A program made the translations under genes and the position numbers. A stretch of DNA of 64,000 nt from Mycolicibacterium sp. P9-64 (GTDB taxonomy: Bacteria > Actinomycetota > Actinomycetes > Mycobacteriales > Mycobacteriaceae): contig NZ_NPKO01000004.1 of NCBI RefSeq assembly GCF_008329605.1, positions 310,001 through 374,000 of the forward strand, read 5' to 3'. Shown here piece by piece: positions 29,937 through 38,401 of the stretch (position 1 is its first letter; each line of letters starts with the position of its first letter). Below the pieces are notes generated by a model, which made no database searches, had not been told where the DNA came from, and was given only the letters and a program-made list of their open reading frames with translations.

Positions 29937-30172
29937 GCCGAAGGCGACCCGCTGGGTTCTGACCACCCTGATCCGAACTGACGGTGGGCGCCATGTTGCC
30001 CATCGCCACCTCGAAATCCCGCCTTTACGAGGCATTTTGCCGCTGAGCCCACCCCGCCAGGTGGACGACGCGGACCCGGCCGCGACGGTCGGGGCCCACG
30101 TCGGCCGCCGTGACGTCCTAGCGTTGCGTCGCAGGGGGTTTCAAACCGCCGAGGCGAGCGGAGCTACGGGGA

Positions 30173-30310
30173 ATGATGATGGATGAGTCTCGAGGCGTCA
30201 CGGACATGTTCGGCTCTTCGTGGCAGCCCGTCGGCCGGATCTGGCCGTGGATCGTTGCCGTGCTTGGCGTGCTGATCGTCGTGACGGGCGCGGTGCTGTT
30301 CACGCCCTGA
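30173..30310 (+). CDS. 45-residue single-span membrane protein
   Basis: A short open frame, starting ATGATGATG, encodes a 45-residue peptide with a polar N-tail (DESRGVTDMFGSSWQ) and one clear membrane helix (IWPWIVAVLGVLIVVTGAVLF), ending in TP. A moderate acgggga site precedes the first ATG. It lies alone between the lppR-like gene and the convergent CstR gene. The segment 29937-30172 shows no other gene. No homologue is recognised. Confidence 0.4.
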   Translation: MMMDESRGVTDMFGSSWQPVGRIWPWIVAVLGVLIVVTGAVLFTP

Positions 30311-30315
30311 CGCCC

Positions 30316-30438
30316 TCAGCTCAGTGCGGTGTCGTCGTGCCGGACGATCTCCTCCACCTCGGCGCGCAGACGGTCTAGTTCGGCGCGTGCCAAGCCCAGA
30401 TGGTTGTGCAGTCCGAACTCGGTCTCGTGAGATCGTCA
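30316..30438 (-). pseudogene. Possible 3' remnant of a lost gene
   Basis: On the minus strand a frame ending TGA at 30316-30318 gives about 40 residues, including FGLHNHLGLARAELDRLRAEVE and EIVRHDDTALS, an amphipathic helical tail with good codon usage. The frame is closed upstream by a TGA just before 30438 and contains no start codon. It may be the end of a gene whose front has been deleted; chance is not excluded. Confidence 0.25.
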
Positions 30439-30452
30439 CGCCGCAGGCGAGA

Positions 30453-30743
<291 letters not shown>

Positions 30744-30759
30744 TCACAGTTGTAACACC

Positions 30760-30788
30760 GTACCCACCGGGGTATATGCCCCGGTGGG
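30760..30788. promoter_or_regulatory. CstR-type operator with extended palindrome, upstream of cstR
   Basis: GTACCC-ACCG-GGGTAT (30760-30775) matches the 16-bp motif repeated in the divergent promoter at 32.3-32.4 kb. It overlaps a perfect 10-bp inverted repeat, CCCACCGGGG (30763-30772) and CCCCGGTGGG (30779-30788), with spacer TATATG. Either autoregulation of cstR or an RNA hairpin after tauE could use it. Confidence 0.6.
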
Positions 30789-30798
30789 CTATTGGGTT

Positions 30799-31668
30799 TC
30801 AGGCCATTGCCGCATGGGCTGGGCGCTGATCGAGAATTCGCCGCAAAGGGCAGTGGGCGTATCGCTTGCAGACGAACGCCATCCCGGCAGCGATGACGGT
30901 CAGGCAGGCTGCCGTGGCGCCGACCACCGGGTTGACCTCCTCGGCCAAGATCACCGCTGCCATCAGCAGGACGAACCAGCCGAACGCCTTGCGCAGCGTG
31001 GTGGGGTCGACCAATGCGGTGAGACGCCCGCCGATCAGCGCGCCGAACACCGCGGCCGCGGTGACGAAAGCTGCTAGCTTCCAGTCGATCTGCTCGTTGG
31101 CGAGGTGGCCGGCGAAACCCGCGAACGACTGCATCGAGATCACGACCAGAGAGGTACCCACCGCGACCGGCATCGGCAATCCGGCCAGCAACGCCAGCGC
31201 AGGGACCAGTAGGAATCCGCCGCCCGCCCCGACGAGTCCGCTGATCAGCCCGACGGCGATGCCCAGCAGGGTGATCCGAACCACGGGCAGAGGCTGGTCT
31301 GCAACTGCGCAGTCCTTGCGGCCGCGGAGCATCGCCACTCCGGCGGCGATCATGATGACCGCGAAGGCCACCAAGAGCACGGTGCCCGGAACGAATCGGG
31401 CGATCAGTCCGCCCGCGTACGCGCCGGCCATGGCGACCAGGCCGAAGAGAACGGCGATGCGCCAACGGACACGGCCTGCGCGGGCGTGTGTGATCGTCGC
31501 GATCGCGCTGGTGACGCCGACCACCAGGAGTGAGGTGGCGATGGCGTGCCGGGGTTCCATGCCGGCTACGTATGCAAGCAGGGGCACGGTGAGAATCGAT
31601 CCACCACCGCCGAGCAAGCCCAGCGAGATGCCCACCACGATGGCGAGGGCGACGGTCACGGCGATCAC
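30799..31668 (-). CDS. Sulfite exporter TauE/SafE family permease
   Basis: 289 residues, about eight hydrophobic segments in two similar halves, each with the family glycine motif: LGLLGGGGSILTVPLL and SGLVGAGGGFLLVPAL. It would export sulfite or a related sulfur anion. GTG at 31668 overlaps the rhodanese stop (GTGA), and cstR lies downstream. The C-terminus is basic and ends in a short soluble tail. Confidence 0.88.
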   Translation of the reverse strand: MIAVTVALAIVVGISLGLLGGGGSILTVPLLAYVAGMEPRHAIATSLLVVGVTSAIATITHARAGRVRWRIAVLFGLVAMAGAYAGGLIARFVPGTVLLVAFAVIMIAAGVAMLRGRKDCAVADQPLPVVRITLLGIAVGLISGLVGAGGGFLLVPALALLAGLPMPVAVGTSLVVISMQSFAGFAGHLANEQIDWKLAAFVTAAAVFGALIGGRLTALVDPTTLRKAFGWFVLLMAAVILAEEVNPVVGATAACLTVIAAGMAFVCKRYAHCPLRRILDQRPAHAAMA

Positions 31669-32264
31669 GACCGCAAGCTCGCCTTCTGATCCGCTGGCGT
31701 GCCGACGAGTTGCGCTACGACGGTCTGGGCGTCACAGGTGGCGCCGCGGTTGTAGGGCAACTTCGACAGCGCCATGCCCATCGCGCAGGTGTTGGTCAAC
31801 GATGCGAACGTCAGCCCGCCGCCGATGGCCGCGGCGATCCATTTCAGCTTCGGTACGGCAGTACTAGCCAGGATGCTGGTGAGCACGATCGAGCCGGCGA
31901 CGAGGCGTACTTGGCGTTCGAGATCCCAGCGCCGTGCGAGGCGATTGACTGCGAAACCCTGTGCTTCCCAAGCAGTAATCCCGCCGTCGAGGATGTGGAC
32001 GTTGCACAGGCCGGCTGCCCTTAGCGTTTGCTCGGCCTGTGCTGCCCGCTGGCCGGAGCGGCACACCAGCACGACGTCTTGGTCGAGGTGGCTGGTGATC
32101 TCGTCGCGGTGTTCGCGCAACAGATCGAGTGGGACGTTGTAGGCGCCGGCAATGTGGGCGGCGTCGAATTCCCCTGCGGTTCGGACGTCTACTACCCGCG
32201 GCGGTACTGGCGAACCGAGTCGCTCGTGCAGGGTGTGGGAATCGATGGTGGCGGGAGCGGTCAT
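31665..32264 (-). CDS. Rhodanese with C-terminal DUF2892 membrane domain
   Basis: 199 residues. Residues ~1-105 are a rhodanese domain with active-site loop CRSGQR (catalytic Cys), giving sulfurtransferase activity to cyanide, thiols or sulfite. The remainder (LVAGSIVLTSILASTAV..., LTNTCAMGMALSKLPYN) is a DUF2892 segment with two likely membrane helices. ATG at 32264 has an aaggaa ribosome-binding site; the in-frame ATG at 32321 lies inside an operator. Confidence 0.86.
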   Translation of the reverse strand: MTAPATIDSHTLHERLGSPVPPRVVDVRTAGEFDAAHIAGAYNVPLDLLREHRDEITSHLDQDVVLVCRSGQRAAQAEQTLRAAGLCNVHILDGGITAWEAQGFAVNRLARRWDLERQVRLVAGSIVLTSILASTAVPKLKWIAAAIGGGLTFASLTNTCAMGMALSKLPYNRGATCDAQTVVAQLVGTPADQKASLRS

Positions 32265-32319
32265 GGTGATCGGGTTCCTTCCGGCAGTGCCGGCGGTGAC
32301 GGAAGCCTCTAGTTCGGTC

Positions 32320-32335
32320 ATACCGCCGGGGGTAT
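32320..32335. promoter_or_regulatory. CstR-type operator 1 of the divergent promoter
   Basis: ATACC-GCCGGG-GGTAT, inverted repeat, nearest the rhodanese-tauE side. First of four similar 16-bp sites between 32320 and 32426. Confidence 0.6.
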
Positions 32336-32355
32336 CTTCGAATGAGATGTTACAT

Positions 32356-32371
32356 ATACCCCCATGGGTAT
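32356..32371. promoter_or_regulatory. CstR-type operator 2
   Basis: ATACCC-CCAT-GGGTAT, perfect 6-bp arms. Centre 36 bp from operator 1. Confidence 0.65.
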
Positions 32372-32389
32372 TGTCAAGGTGGGAATAAG

Positions 32390-32405
32390 ATACCCCCTAG
32401 GGTAC
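32390..32405. promoter_or_regulatory. CstR-type operator 3
   Basis: ATACCC-CCTA-GGGTAC, one mismatch from the perfect repeat. It is 34 bp from operator 2 and 21 bp from operator 4, and directly precedes a TTGACA-like sequence (32407-32412) that may be the -35 of the plus-strand operon. Confidence 0.65.
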
Positions 32406-32410
32406 TTGAC

Positions 32411-32426
32411 ATACCCATCGGGGTAT
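32411..32426. promoter_or_regulatory. CstR-type operator 4
   Basis: ATACCC-ATCG-GGGTAT, perfect 6-bp arms, between a possible -35 at 32407-32412 and the transcript start of the persulfide dioxygenase operon, the expected place for repression. Confidence 0.65.
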
Positions 32427-32471
32427 ATGCCAGGATGGTTGTACCGAAGCCTTGAGACGAAGGAAGAGACG

Positions 32472-33851
32472 ATGATCTTTCAGCAGTACTACTTGGATTG
32501 CCTGTCGCATGCGTCGTATCTGATCGGTGACGAAACCACCGGCCGCGCAGTCGTTGTCGACCCGCAGCGTGACGTGGCCGAGTACGTCGCCGACGCCGAG
32601 GAACGCGGCATGACCATCGAGCTGGTCATCGAGACCCACTTTCACGCCGACTTCGTGTCCGGTCACTTGGAGTTGGCCGAGGCGACGGGGGCGAGGATCG
32701 TCTACTCCTCGGTCGCCGAGACCGAGTTCGCGTCGATGGGCGTCGCCGACGGCGAACGATATTCGCTGGGCGAGGTGACGCTGGAGTTCCGCCACACCCC
32801 CGGGCACACCCCGGAGTCGATGAGCGTGGTGGTCTACGAGCACGCCGCCGACCAGGTGCCCTACGGCGTGCTGACCGGTGACACGTTGTTCATCGGTGAC
32901 GTCGGCAGGCCCGACCTGCTGGCCTCGATCGGCTTCACCCGCGAGGAGCTGGCCGACAAGCTCTACGATTCGCTGCACGACGAGTTGATGACGCTGCCGG
33001 ATGCCACCCGGGTGTACCCCGCGCACGGAGCGGGCTCGGCGTGCGGCAAGAACCTCTCGACTGACCTGTGGTCGACGATCGGTGAGCAGAAGGCCACCAA
33101 CTACGCGCTGCGCGCACCCGACAAGGCGACCTTCATGAACCTGGTCACCGCGGGGCAACCTCCCGCGCCCGGCTACTTCGTCTACGACGCCATCCTCAAC
33201 CGCAAGGACCGCGGCCTGCTGGACGAGACCAAGATGCCCGCGGCCATGACCTACGAGCAGGTCCGTGCGGCGATCGACGCCGGCGCCGTCCTGGTCGACG
33301 GGCGCACTCCCGAGGAGTTCGCCCAGGGCCACCTGCGCCAGGCGATCAACATCGGCCTGCAAGGCCGCTACGCCGAGTTCGCCGGTTCGGTGCTCAAGTC
33401 CGACGTCGACATCGTGCTGTTCACCGAACCCGGCCAAGAACTCGAAGGCAAGAACCGGTTGGCCCGGATCGGTTTCGACCGCGTGATCGGCTATCTGGCG
33501 CAGCCCGATCAGGCGATGTTCGCCCACCAGGACGACGTCGCGGTGGCATCACGGTTGACGGCCAAGGCATTCGACGAACGCGCCGCCCGCATCGCAGACC
33601 TCCAGGTCGTCGACGTGCGCAACCCGGGCGAGGTCGAGGCCGGGACCATCCCGAACGCGATCGCGATCCCGGTAGGCCAGCTGCCCGCCCGCGTGGGCGA
33701 GCTCGACCCCGCCAAGCCGACCGTCGTGTACTGCGCGGGCGGCTACCGGTCGTCGGTGGCGGCAAGCCTGTTGCGGCAGAACGGGTTCGCTGACGTCAGC
33801 GACATCTTGGGCGGCTACGGCGCCTGGCACGACGCACATCAGAACGCCTGA
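32472..33851 (+). CDS. Persulfide dioxygenase-rhodanese fusion (CstB-like)
   Basis: 459 residues. Residues ~1-240 are an ETHE1-type non-haem iron domain: THFHADFVSGH, HTPGHTPES, GDTLFIGDVGRPDLL and VYPAHGAGSACG supply the ligands. Two rhodanese domains follow. In the first the active-site Cys is lost (VLFTEPGQELEGKNR); the second keeps it (VVYCAGGYRSS). The enzyme would oxidise persulfide to sulfite and transfer a second sulfur to make thiosulfate. ATG at 32472 has an aggaagag ribosome-binding site; the upstream in-frame ATG (32364) is within operators. Confidence 0.9.
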   Translation: MIFQQYYLDCLSHASYLIGDETTGRAVVVDPQRDVAEYVADAEERGMTIELVIETHFHADFVSGHLELAEATGARIVYSSVAETEFASMGVADGERYSLGEVTLEFRHTPGHTPESMSVVVYEHAADQVPYGVLTGDTLFIGDVGRPDLLASIGFTREELADKLYDSLHDELMTLPDATRVYPAHGAGSACGKNLSTDLWSTIGEQKATNYALRAPDKATFMNLVTAGQPPAPGYFVYDAILNRKDRGLLDETKMPAAMTYEQVRAAIDAGAVLVDGRTPEEFAQGHLRQAINIGLQGRYAEFAGSVLKSDVDIVLFTEPGQELEGKNRLARIGFDRVIGYLAQPDQAMFAHQDDVAVASRLTAKAFDERAARIADLQVVDVRNPGEVEAGTIPNAIAIPVGQLPARVGELDPAKPTVVYCAGGYRSSVAASLLRQNGFADVSDILGGYGAWHDAHQNA

Positions 33852-33874
33852 GCGACTTCCGAGGAGACACACCC

Positions 33875-35077
33875 ATGACCATCACGGCCAAACACCAGAT
33901 CCTGATCGTCGGCGGCGGAACCGCCGGCATCACCGTCGCGGCCCGGATGCTGCGCAAGGGCTACACCGACGTGGCGGTCATCGAGCCGTCCAGCACGCAC
34001 TACTACCAGCCGCTATGGACACTCGTCGGTGGCGGACAGGCGAAGGCCGCGAGCACCGAGCGCGACGAATCCTCCGTCATGCCCAAGGGAGCGACGTGGA
34101 TACGCAACGCCGCGGCCGCCTTCGATCCCGATGCCAATACCGTCACCTGCGCCAATGGGGCCACCTATGCATACGACGTGCTCGTCGTATGCCCCGGCAT
34201 CCAACTGGACTGGAACCGCACCGAGGGGCTGGAGGACACCCTGGGCCGCGATGGAGTGTCGTCGAACTACCGGTTCGACCTCGCGCCGCGCACGTGGGAC
34301 TTCATCCGCAACCTGCGCTCGGGCACCGCGGTGTTCACAGTTCCCTCCGGTGCGATCAAGTGCGCGGGCGCGCCGCAGAAGATCGCCTACCTGGCGGCCG
34401 ACTACTGGCGCAAACAAGGCGTGCTCAAAGACATCGACGTTCACCTGGTCATGCCGGGGGCGCGACCGTTCGGGATTCCGGCGATCGCGGACAGCCTCGA
34501 CAAAGTCATCGCTGACTACGGCATCACCTTGCACACCAATTCCGAGGTGACTTCGGTCGACGCGGCATCGCACAAGGTCGCCGTCACCAGTGTCGCTGCC
34601 GGCGGGACCGACGCCATGCTGGGATACGACGTGTTGCACGCCGTGCCGCGGCAGTCGGCGCCGGACTGGGTCAAGTCCAGCTCGCTGTCCACCGGTGATG
34701 CAATGGGTTACGTCGACATCGACAAGCACACCATGCAGCACGTGCGATACCCGAACGTGTTCAGCCTGGGCGACGCCGGTTCGTCGCCGAACTCCAAGAC
34801 CGGCGCCGCGATCCGCAAACAGGCCCCCGTCGTCGTCGACAACATCGACGCGTTCCTGAAGCGCCAGCCACTGCGCGCGTCCTACGACGGGTACTCGTCG
34901 TGCCCGATCATCACCTCTTCGCACGCGATGCTGCTCGCCGAATTCGACTACGACCTCAATCTGGAACCGACGTTCCCCCTGCTGAATCCCGCGACGCCGC
35001 ATCGGGTCTACTGGTACCTCAAGAAATACGGACTTCCGTACATGTACTGGAATCTCATGCTCAAGGGAATCGTCTAG
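33875..35077 (+). CDS. Sulfide:quinone oxidoreductase-like flavoprotein
   Basis: 400 residues with an N-terminal FAD-binding site (ILIVGGGTAGITVAARML) and a second at NVFSLGDAGSSPNSKTG. Cys163 (GAIKCAGAPQK) and Cys343 (YSSCPIITSS) are spaced as the redox cysteines of SQR, which oxidises H2S to persulfide and passes electrons to quinone at the membrane. The C-terminal YWYLKKYGLPYMYWNLMLKG is amphipathic and could hold it on the membrane. ATG at 33875 follows a gaggaga site, 23 bases after the dioxygenase gene. Confidence 0.87.
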   Translation: MTITAKHQILIVGGGTAGITVAARMLRKGYTDVAVIEPSSTHYYQPLWTLVGGGQAKAASTERDESSVMPKGATWIRNAAAAFDPDANTVTCANGATYAYDVLVVCPGIQLDWNRTEGLEDTLGRDGVSSNYRFDLAPRTWDFIRNLRSGTAVFTVPSGAIKCAGAPQKIAYLAADYWRKQGVLKDIDVHLVMPGARPFGIPAIADSLDKVIADYGITLHTNSEVTSVDAASHKVAVTSVAAGGTDAMLGYDVLHAVPRQSAPDWVKSSSLSTGDAMGYVDIDKHTMQHVRYPNVFSLGDAGSSPNSKTGAAIRKQAPVVVDNIDAFLKRQPLRASYDGYSSCPIITSSHAMLLAEFDYDLNLEPTFPLLNPATPHRVYWYLKKYGLPYMYWNLMLKGIV

Positions 35078-35186
35078 CAACGAGCCCACCACGCATGGCT
35101 GCTGCCAACCATGCGCATCCACAGCCGGCGAGCAGGATGAATGAAGTGCTCTGGGAAACTCGGTTGGGCCCGCGCTCGGCGCGTCG

Positions 35187-35762
35187 TCAGTCAGGCCGAG
35201 CCTGCGCCTTGTCTGGAAGACCGCACGCTCGGTTCAGCTTGACACGCGCCACTGTGACGGCCGATGCCACGGTGTCGTCGAAGGTTCGGTCGGTTAGTGC
35301 CTTGAGCTCTGCGCGCTTGGCGGTGACGTAGGTGTGGGCTGCTGTCGCCACCGGAGCGGGATCGGTCGCCGCGACCTGTGAAGCGAAGTGATCGAGGGCC
35401 TGGCCCACGGCAGCAGCGTGATCACGAAGGTCGTACGTCCTGGTGGTCTTGTCCCAGTACCAGCCCGCGGGCACCGCGGACACCGCGTCGATGTCGCGCT
35501 TGGCGGGAGGCCACGCGACGCAGGTGGCGCTCGCCGCAGCGCGCGACGCGAGCGCCAGCGGCGAGGTCGTCCAACGGTTGTTTCCGCTGCACATGATCTC
35601 GCTGCTTTCGGCGGCGGTGGCGGCGATCACCACACCGGCAGCCGTGAGTGTTGCCACAGTCACGGCGAGAGGACGCCAGTGTCTGCGTGCTCGGTCCATG
35701 GCGCGGCCGTCGGTGGGTGACGTGTCGCGCTCCGGCGACGGATACGACGTCCGCGATCGCAT
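35187..35762 (-). CDS. Exported or membrane-anchored protein of unknown function
   Basis: 191 residues from ATG 35762, which has a ggag site three bases before it; ATG at 35699 (170 residues) is equally possible. A basic stretch leads to one hydrophobic helix (WRPLAVTVATLTAAGVVIAATAA), then an extracytoplasmic part with cysteines (MCSGNNRW, ATCVAW, NRACGLPD), GWYWDKTTRTYDLRDHAAAVGQ, and a helical ALDHFASQVAATDP...VTAKRAELKALTDRTFDD region. No family recognised. Alone and antisense to its neighbours. Confidence 0.6.
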   Translation of the reverse strand: MRSRTSYPSPERDTSPTDGRAMDRARRHWRPLAVTVATLTAAGVVIAATAAESSEIMCSGNNRWTTSPLALASRAAASATCVAWPPAKRDIDAVSAVPAGWYWDKTTRTYDLRDHAAAVGQALDHFASQVAATDPAPVATAAHTYVTAKRAELKALTDRTFDDTVASAVTVARVKLNRACGLPDKAQARPD

Positions 35763-36050
35763 GCGCTCCACTGTCGAGACTGGACATCGAATGCGCATGT
35801 ACCCGCGATGTGAAATGCCTGGGAATGCCGACGGTTCGGTGGGGCACACTAGGTGCGCGGAGGGCCTGGATCGGATGCCGATCGCGGAGCTGTCGAGGCG
35901 ATGCGCGTGGACCATGCGAACCACATCCTCCGACTACGACTAAACGACCGGACGTCGTGGATCGTGGCCCTCGCACCCCGAGAAGCCGAGCCGTATGTTG
36001 GGATTCGCTGTGTCGAGATCGACACCGACCGAAAGAAGCTGAGGTGCCGA

Positions 36051-36443
36051 GTGTCTGATGAGCACGAGGATTTCGCCGGTTCGGCGGGTGGCGGTATCGG
36101 CGGTGAGTTCGAGCCCGATTACCGGTTCACCCTCGCCAACGAGCGGACGTTCCTTGCCTGGCAACGTACCGCGCTTGGCCTGCTGGCCGCTGCTGTTGCG
36201 GTAGTACAACTTCTGCCGGAACTGGGCGTTCCAGGCACGCGGCACGTGCTGGGTGCCGTGCTCGCCGTGCTTGCCGCCCTCACCGCCGGGGTGGGTGTGT
36301 GGCGGTGGCGGCAGGTTGATCGGGCGATGCGCCGTGGTCTGCCGCTACCTCATCACCCCACGCCGGTCTATCTGGGGGTTGGGCTCTTTGGGCTGGGCGT
36401 CGTTGTGCTCGGTTTGGTGATTAGCACGGCGGTGATCGGTTGA
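36051..36443 (+). CDS. DUF202 family membrane protein (first of a pair)
   Basis: 130 residues: [33 protein letters not shown] is the DUF202 signature, followed by two more membrane helices ([37 protein letters not shown]). GTG at 36051 follows a gaggtg site; the longer open frame upstream has no support. Function unknown. It is coupled to a second DUF202 gene by a 4-base overlap. Confidence 0.8.
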   Translation: MSDEHEDFAGSAGGGIGGEFEPDYRFTLANERTFLAWQRTALGLLAAAVAVVQLLPELGVPGTRHVLGAVLAVLAALTAGVGVWRWRQVDRAMRRGLPLPHHPTPVYLGVGLFGLGVVVLGLVISTAVIG

Positions 36444-36772
36444 CCAGCGCTGAACCGGGCACATCGTGGCGCAGTGGGCTCCAAGCTGAACGTACGGCGC
36501 TGGCCTGGACGCGTACTTCGTTGGCGCTTCTGGCCAATGGTGTCGTCCTACTGGTGAAGGACTCATCCCTCGCCCGTGGGCCCGTCCCGCTGGTCCTGGC
36601 CGGCTTCGCGGGTGCAACGGCCTTGTTCGCGTATGTCATTGGTGTGCGACGGCACCGAGCTCTATGCCTTCGGCCGCTGCCGCAGCGGATTGCCTCTCGC
36701 CGCGCGGTCTACTCGGTGGGCGCCTCGGTGCTGGGGCTCATCGTCGCCGTATCGCTGACGTTGCTCGTATGA
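36440..36772 (+). CDS. DUF202 family membrane protein (second of a pair)
   Basis: 110 residues: [25 protein letters not shown] is the same DUF202 motif, with two further helices. Start is a TTG at 36440 overlapping the previous stop (TTGA). Two different DUF202 proteins encoded in tandem suggest a hetero-oligomer in the membrane; this is inference. It converges on the sulfite oxidase gene. Confidence 0.78.
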   Translation: MTSAEPGTSWRSGLQAERTALAWTRTSLALLANGVVLLVKDSSLARGPVPLVLAGFAGATALFAYVIGVRRHRALCLRPLPQRIASRRAVYSVGASVLGLIVAVSLTLLV

Positions 36773-36861
36773 CGGGCGATACGACGCCAAGGACACTTCA
36801 CACGAGTTCGACCGCGTCGTCGCGTGCATGGACGTCGCTCCCCTCGTGGGCGGCCGGGTTA

Positions 36862-37992
36862 CTACGACACCGTCAGCTCCACGTGGGCCCACGCGTTGTT
36901 TTGGTATCCACGCGGATTCCACAGCGCCGCTGGAGATTCCGGTTGTGTGACGCCAGTGTCGTCCCACGCCCGCACAGTCACACTCATTGCGCCGGGGAGG
37001 GCTTCGACGGTCAGTGACCAGAGTCGCCACGCCCACCGGCTGGTCGCGGGTTCTACGTCGGCCTGGCGCCAGGTATGCCCCTCGTCGAGGGACACGTCGA
37101 CGCGGCCGATCCCGTGGCCATCACCCGCCATCGCCCAGCCGCGGATGGTCAATGGACCAGCTGGAATCTGGTCGTCGTCGGTGGGGACGAGGATGTCGCA
37201 GTTCAGCGGTAGCGACGACAACGATATGCCTTCGCCTGGGCGTGCAGTGTCCGGATCCACGTCGAGCGGAAGGATGCGGTAGTCCAGGGCCTGGAAGTAA
37301 TTGCTCGACGGATGTGGTTGCACCGTGATGGCGGTGATCCACTTGACGCTGCGCGCCCCGACGTATCCGGGCACGACGACCCGCACCGGGCCGCCATGGG
37401 TGCGCGGCAGTGGTTCGGAGTTCATCTCCCAGGCCAAAAGCACTTCCTCCGCCATGGCTTTGGTCAACGGGACGGAACTGCCGTAGGGCTGGACCGGGAC
37501 CGCCTCCTGAGCCACGTCGGGGGCACCGAAGGCAACGTGCAGGCCCTCCGCGTGGTGCACCCCTGCCGCATCGAGGACGTCAGCCAACCGCGCGCCACGC
37601 CATTCGGCGGTCGAGATCGCGCCGTGAGCCCAGGGTTCCTTGCCGGGTATGGGGCGCACCTTGAGCAGCTCAGCGCGCCGGTTGCCGGCGCACGCCAGGG
37701 TTGCCACCACCGTGTGGGTGGCGAACCGGGTAGTCAGTTGCTCGTACGTCAGGGTGAGTGGGTCGGCCACCATGCCGTCCACGGTCAAGCGCCACTGCTC
37801 GGTCGCGATGTCGGGGAAGGGGCCGTGATTGCGACTGTAAAACGCGTCCGATGCGGTGATCTCGGCTTCGGCCAACACCGCGGCAGGCGGTTCGGCGTTG
37901 AACGGCTTCCAGCTGCGCACCGCCATGTCGGGGCGCTTTCCCCATCTGTGGGCTGCGCTGACCCCGGGGTCCAATTCGTCTGCGAACGTCAT
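36862..37992 (-). CDS. Molybdopterin-dependent sulfite oxidase
   Basis: 376 residues, full SorA/plant-type layout: molybdenum-cofactor domain with the Mo-ligating Cys101 in LACAGNRRAELL, GAISTAEWRGARLADVLDAAGV, and a C-terminal dimerisation domain (IRGWAMAGDGHGIGRVDVSLDEGHTW). No Tat signal and no haem domain, so it is probably cytosolic like the plant enzyme. It would oxidise sulfite to sulfate, completing the sulfide pathway encoded just upstream. ATG at 37992. Confidence 0.9.
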   Translation of the reverse strand: MTFADELDPGVSAAHRWGKRPDMAVRSWKPFNAEPPAAVLAEAEITASDAFYSRNHGPFPDIATEQWRLTVDGMVADPLTLTYEQLTTRFATHTVVATLACAGNRRAELLKVRPIPGKEPWAHGAISTAEWRGARLADVLDAAGVHHAEGLHVAFGAPDVAQEAVPVQPYGSSVPLTKAMAEEVLLAWEMNSEPLPRTHGGPVRVVVPGYVGARSVKWITAITVQPHPSSNYFQALDYRILPLDVDPDTARPGEGISLSSLPLNCDILVPTDDDQIPAGPLTIRGWAMAGDGHGIGRVDVSLDEGHTWRQADVEPATSRWAWRLWSLTVEALPGAMSVTVRAWDDTGVTQPESPAALWNPRGYQNNAWAHVELTVS

Positions 37993-38401
37993 TGTGCCCG
38001 TCTCCTTGATTGCGCGGGTGTGTCCGTCACGGGTTGACGCAGTCGAGGCTGGTCATCATGCCGGTGCCACGTCGGCAACGATCGCACTCGATCTCGCAAG
38101 GATCAACACCACTGGCCGCAATGAGGCGTACCGGCTAGCTGGAAGACTTCGAACGCCAATGGGTGGGGACGAGCCAATGCCTGCGATCGCAGCAGGGGTT
38201 CGGTAGCACAGTCGTCTCGGATCGCTGAACCTGGAACCAAGTATCCACTCCCGCAAAGGGTCTGGCGTTCGTGGCCTTCCAACCAGATGGCGAGTTTCAT
38301 CTGCGCCCACACCGCGGTGTCGATGGCCACGGTCACTGCCATCGTATCGGACCCGTGTCGCTGGTTCGGGCGTGCGGTTGCGCGCCGTCGGCGGCTGAGC
38401 T
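37993..38401. other. Intergenic region between sulfite oxidase and GH15 genes
   Basis: 409 bases without a well-supported gene. A minus-strand frame, 38342-38103, would give a 79-residue protein beginning AVTVAIDTAVWAQMKLAIWLEGH, but with no ribosome-binding site or recognised family; it may be chance or the remains of a gene. The sulfite oxidase promoter should be here, near 37993-38100. Confidence 0.4.
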
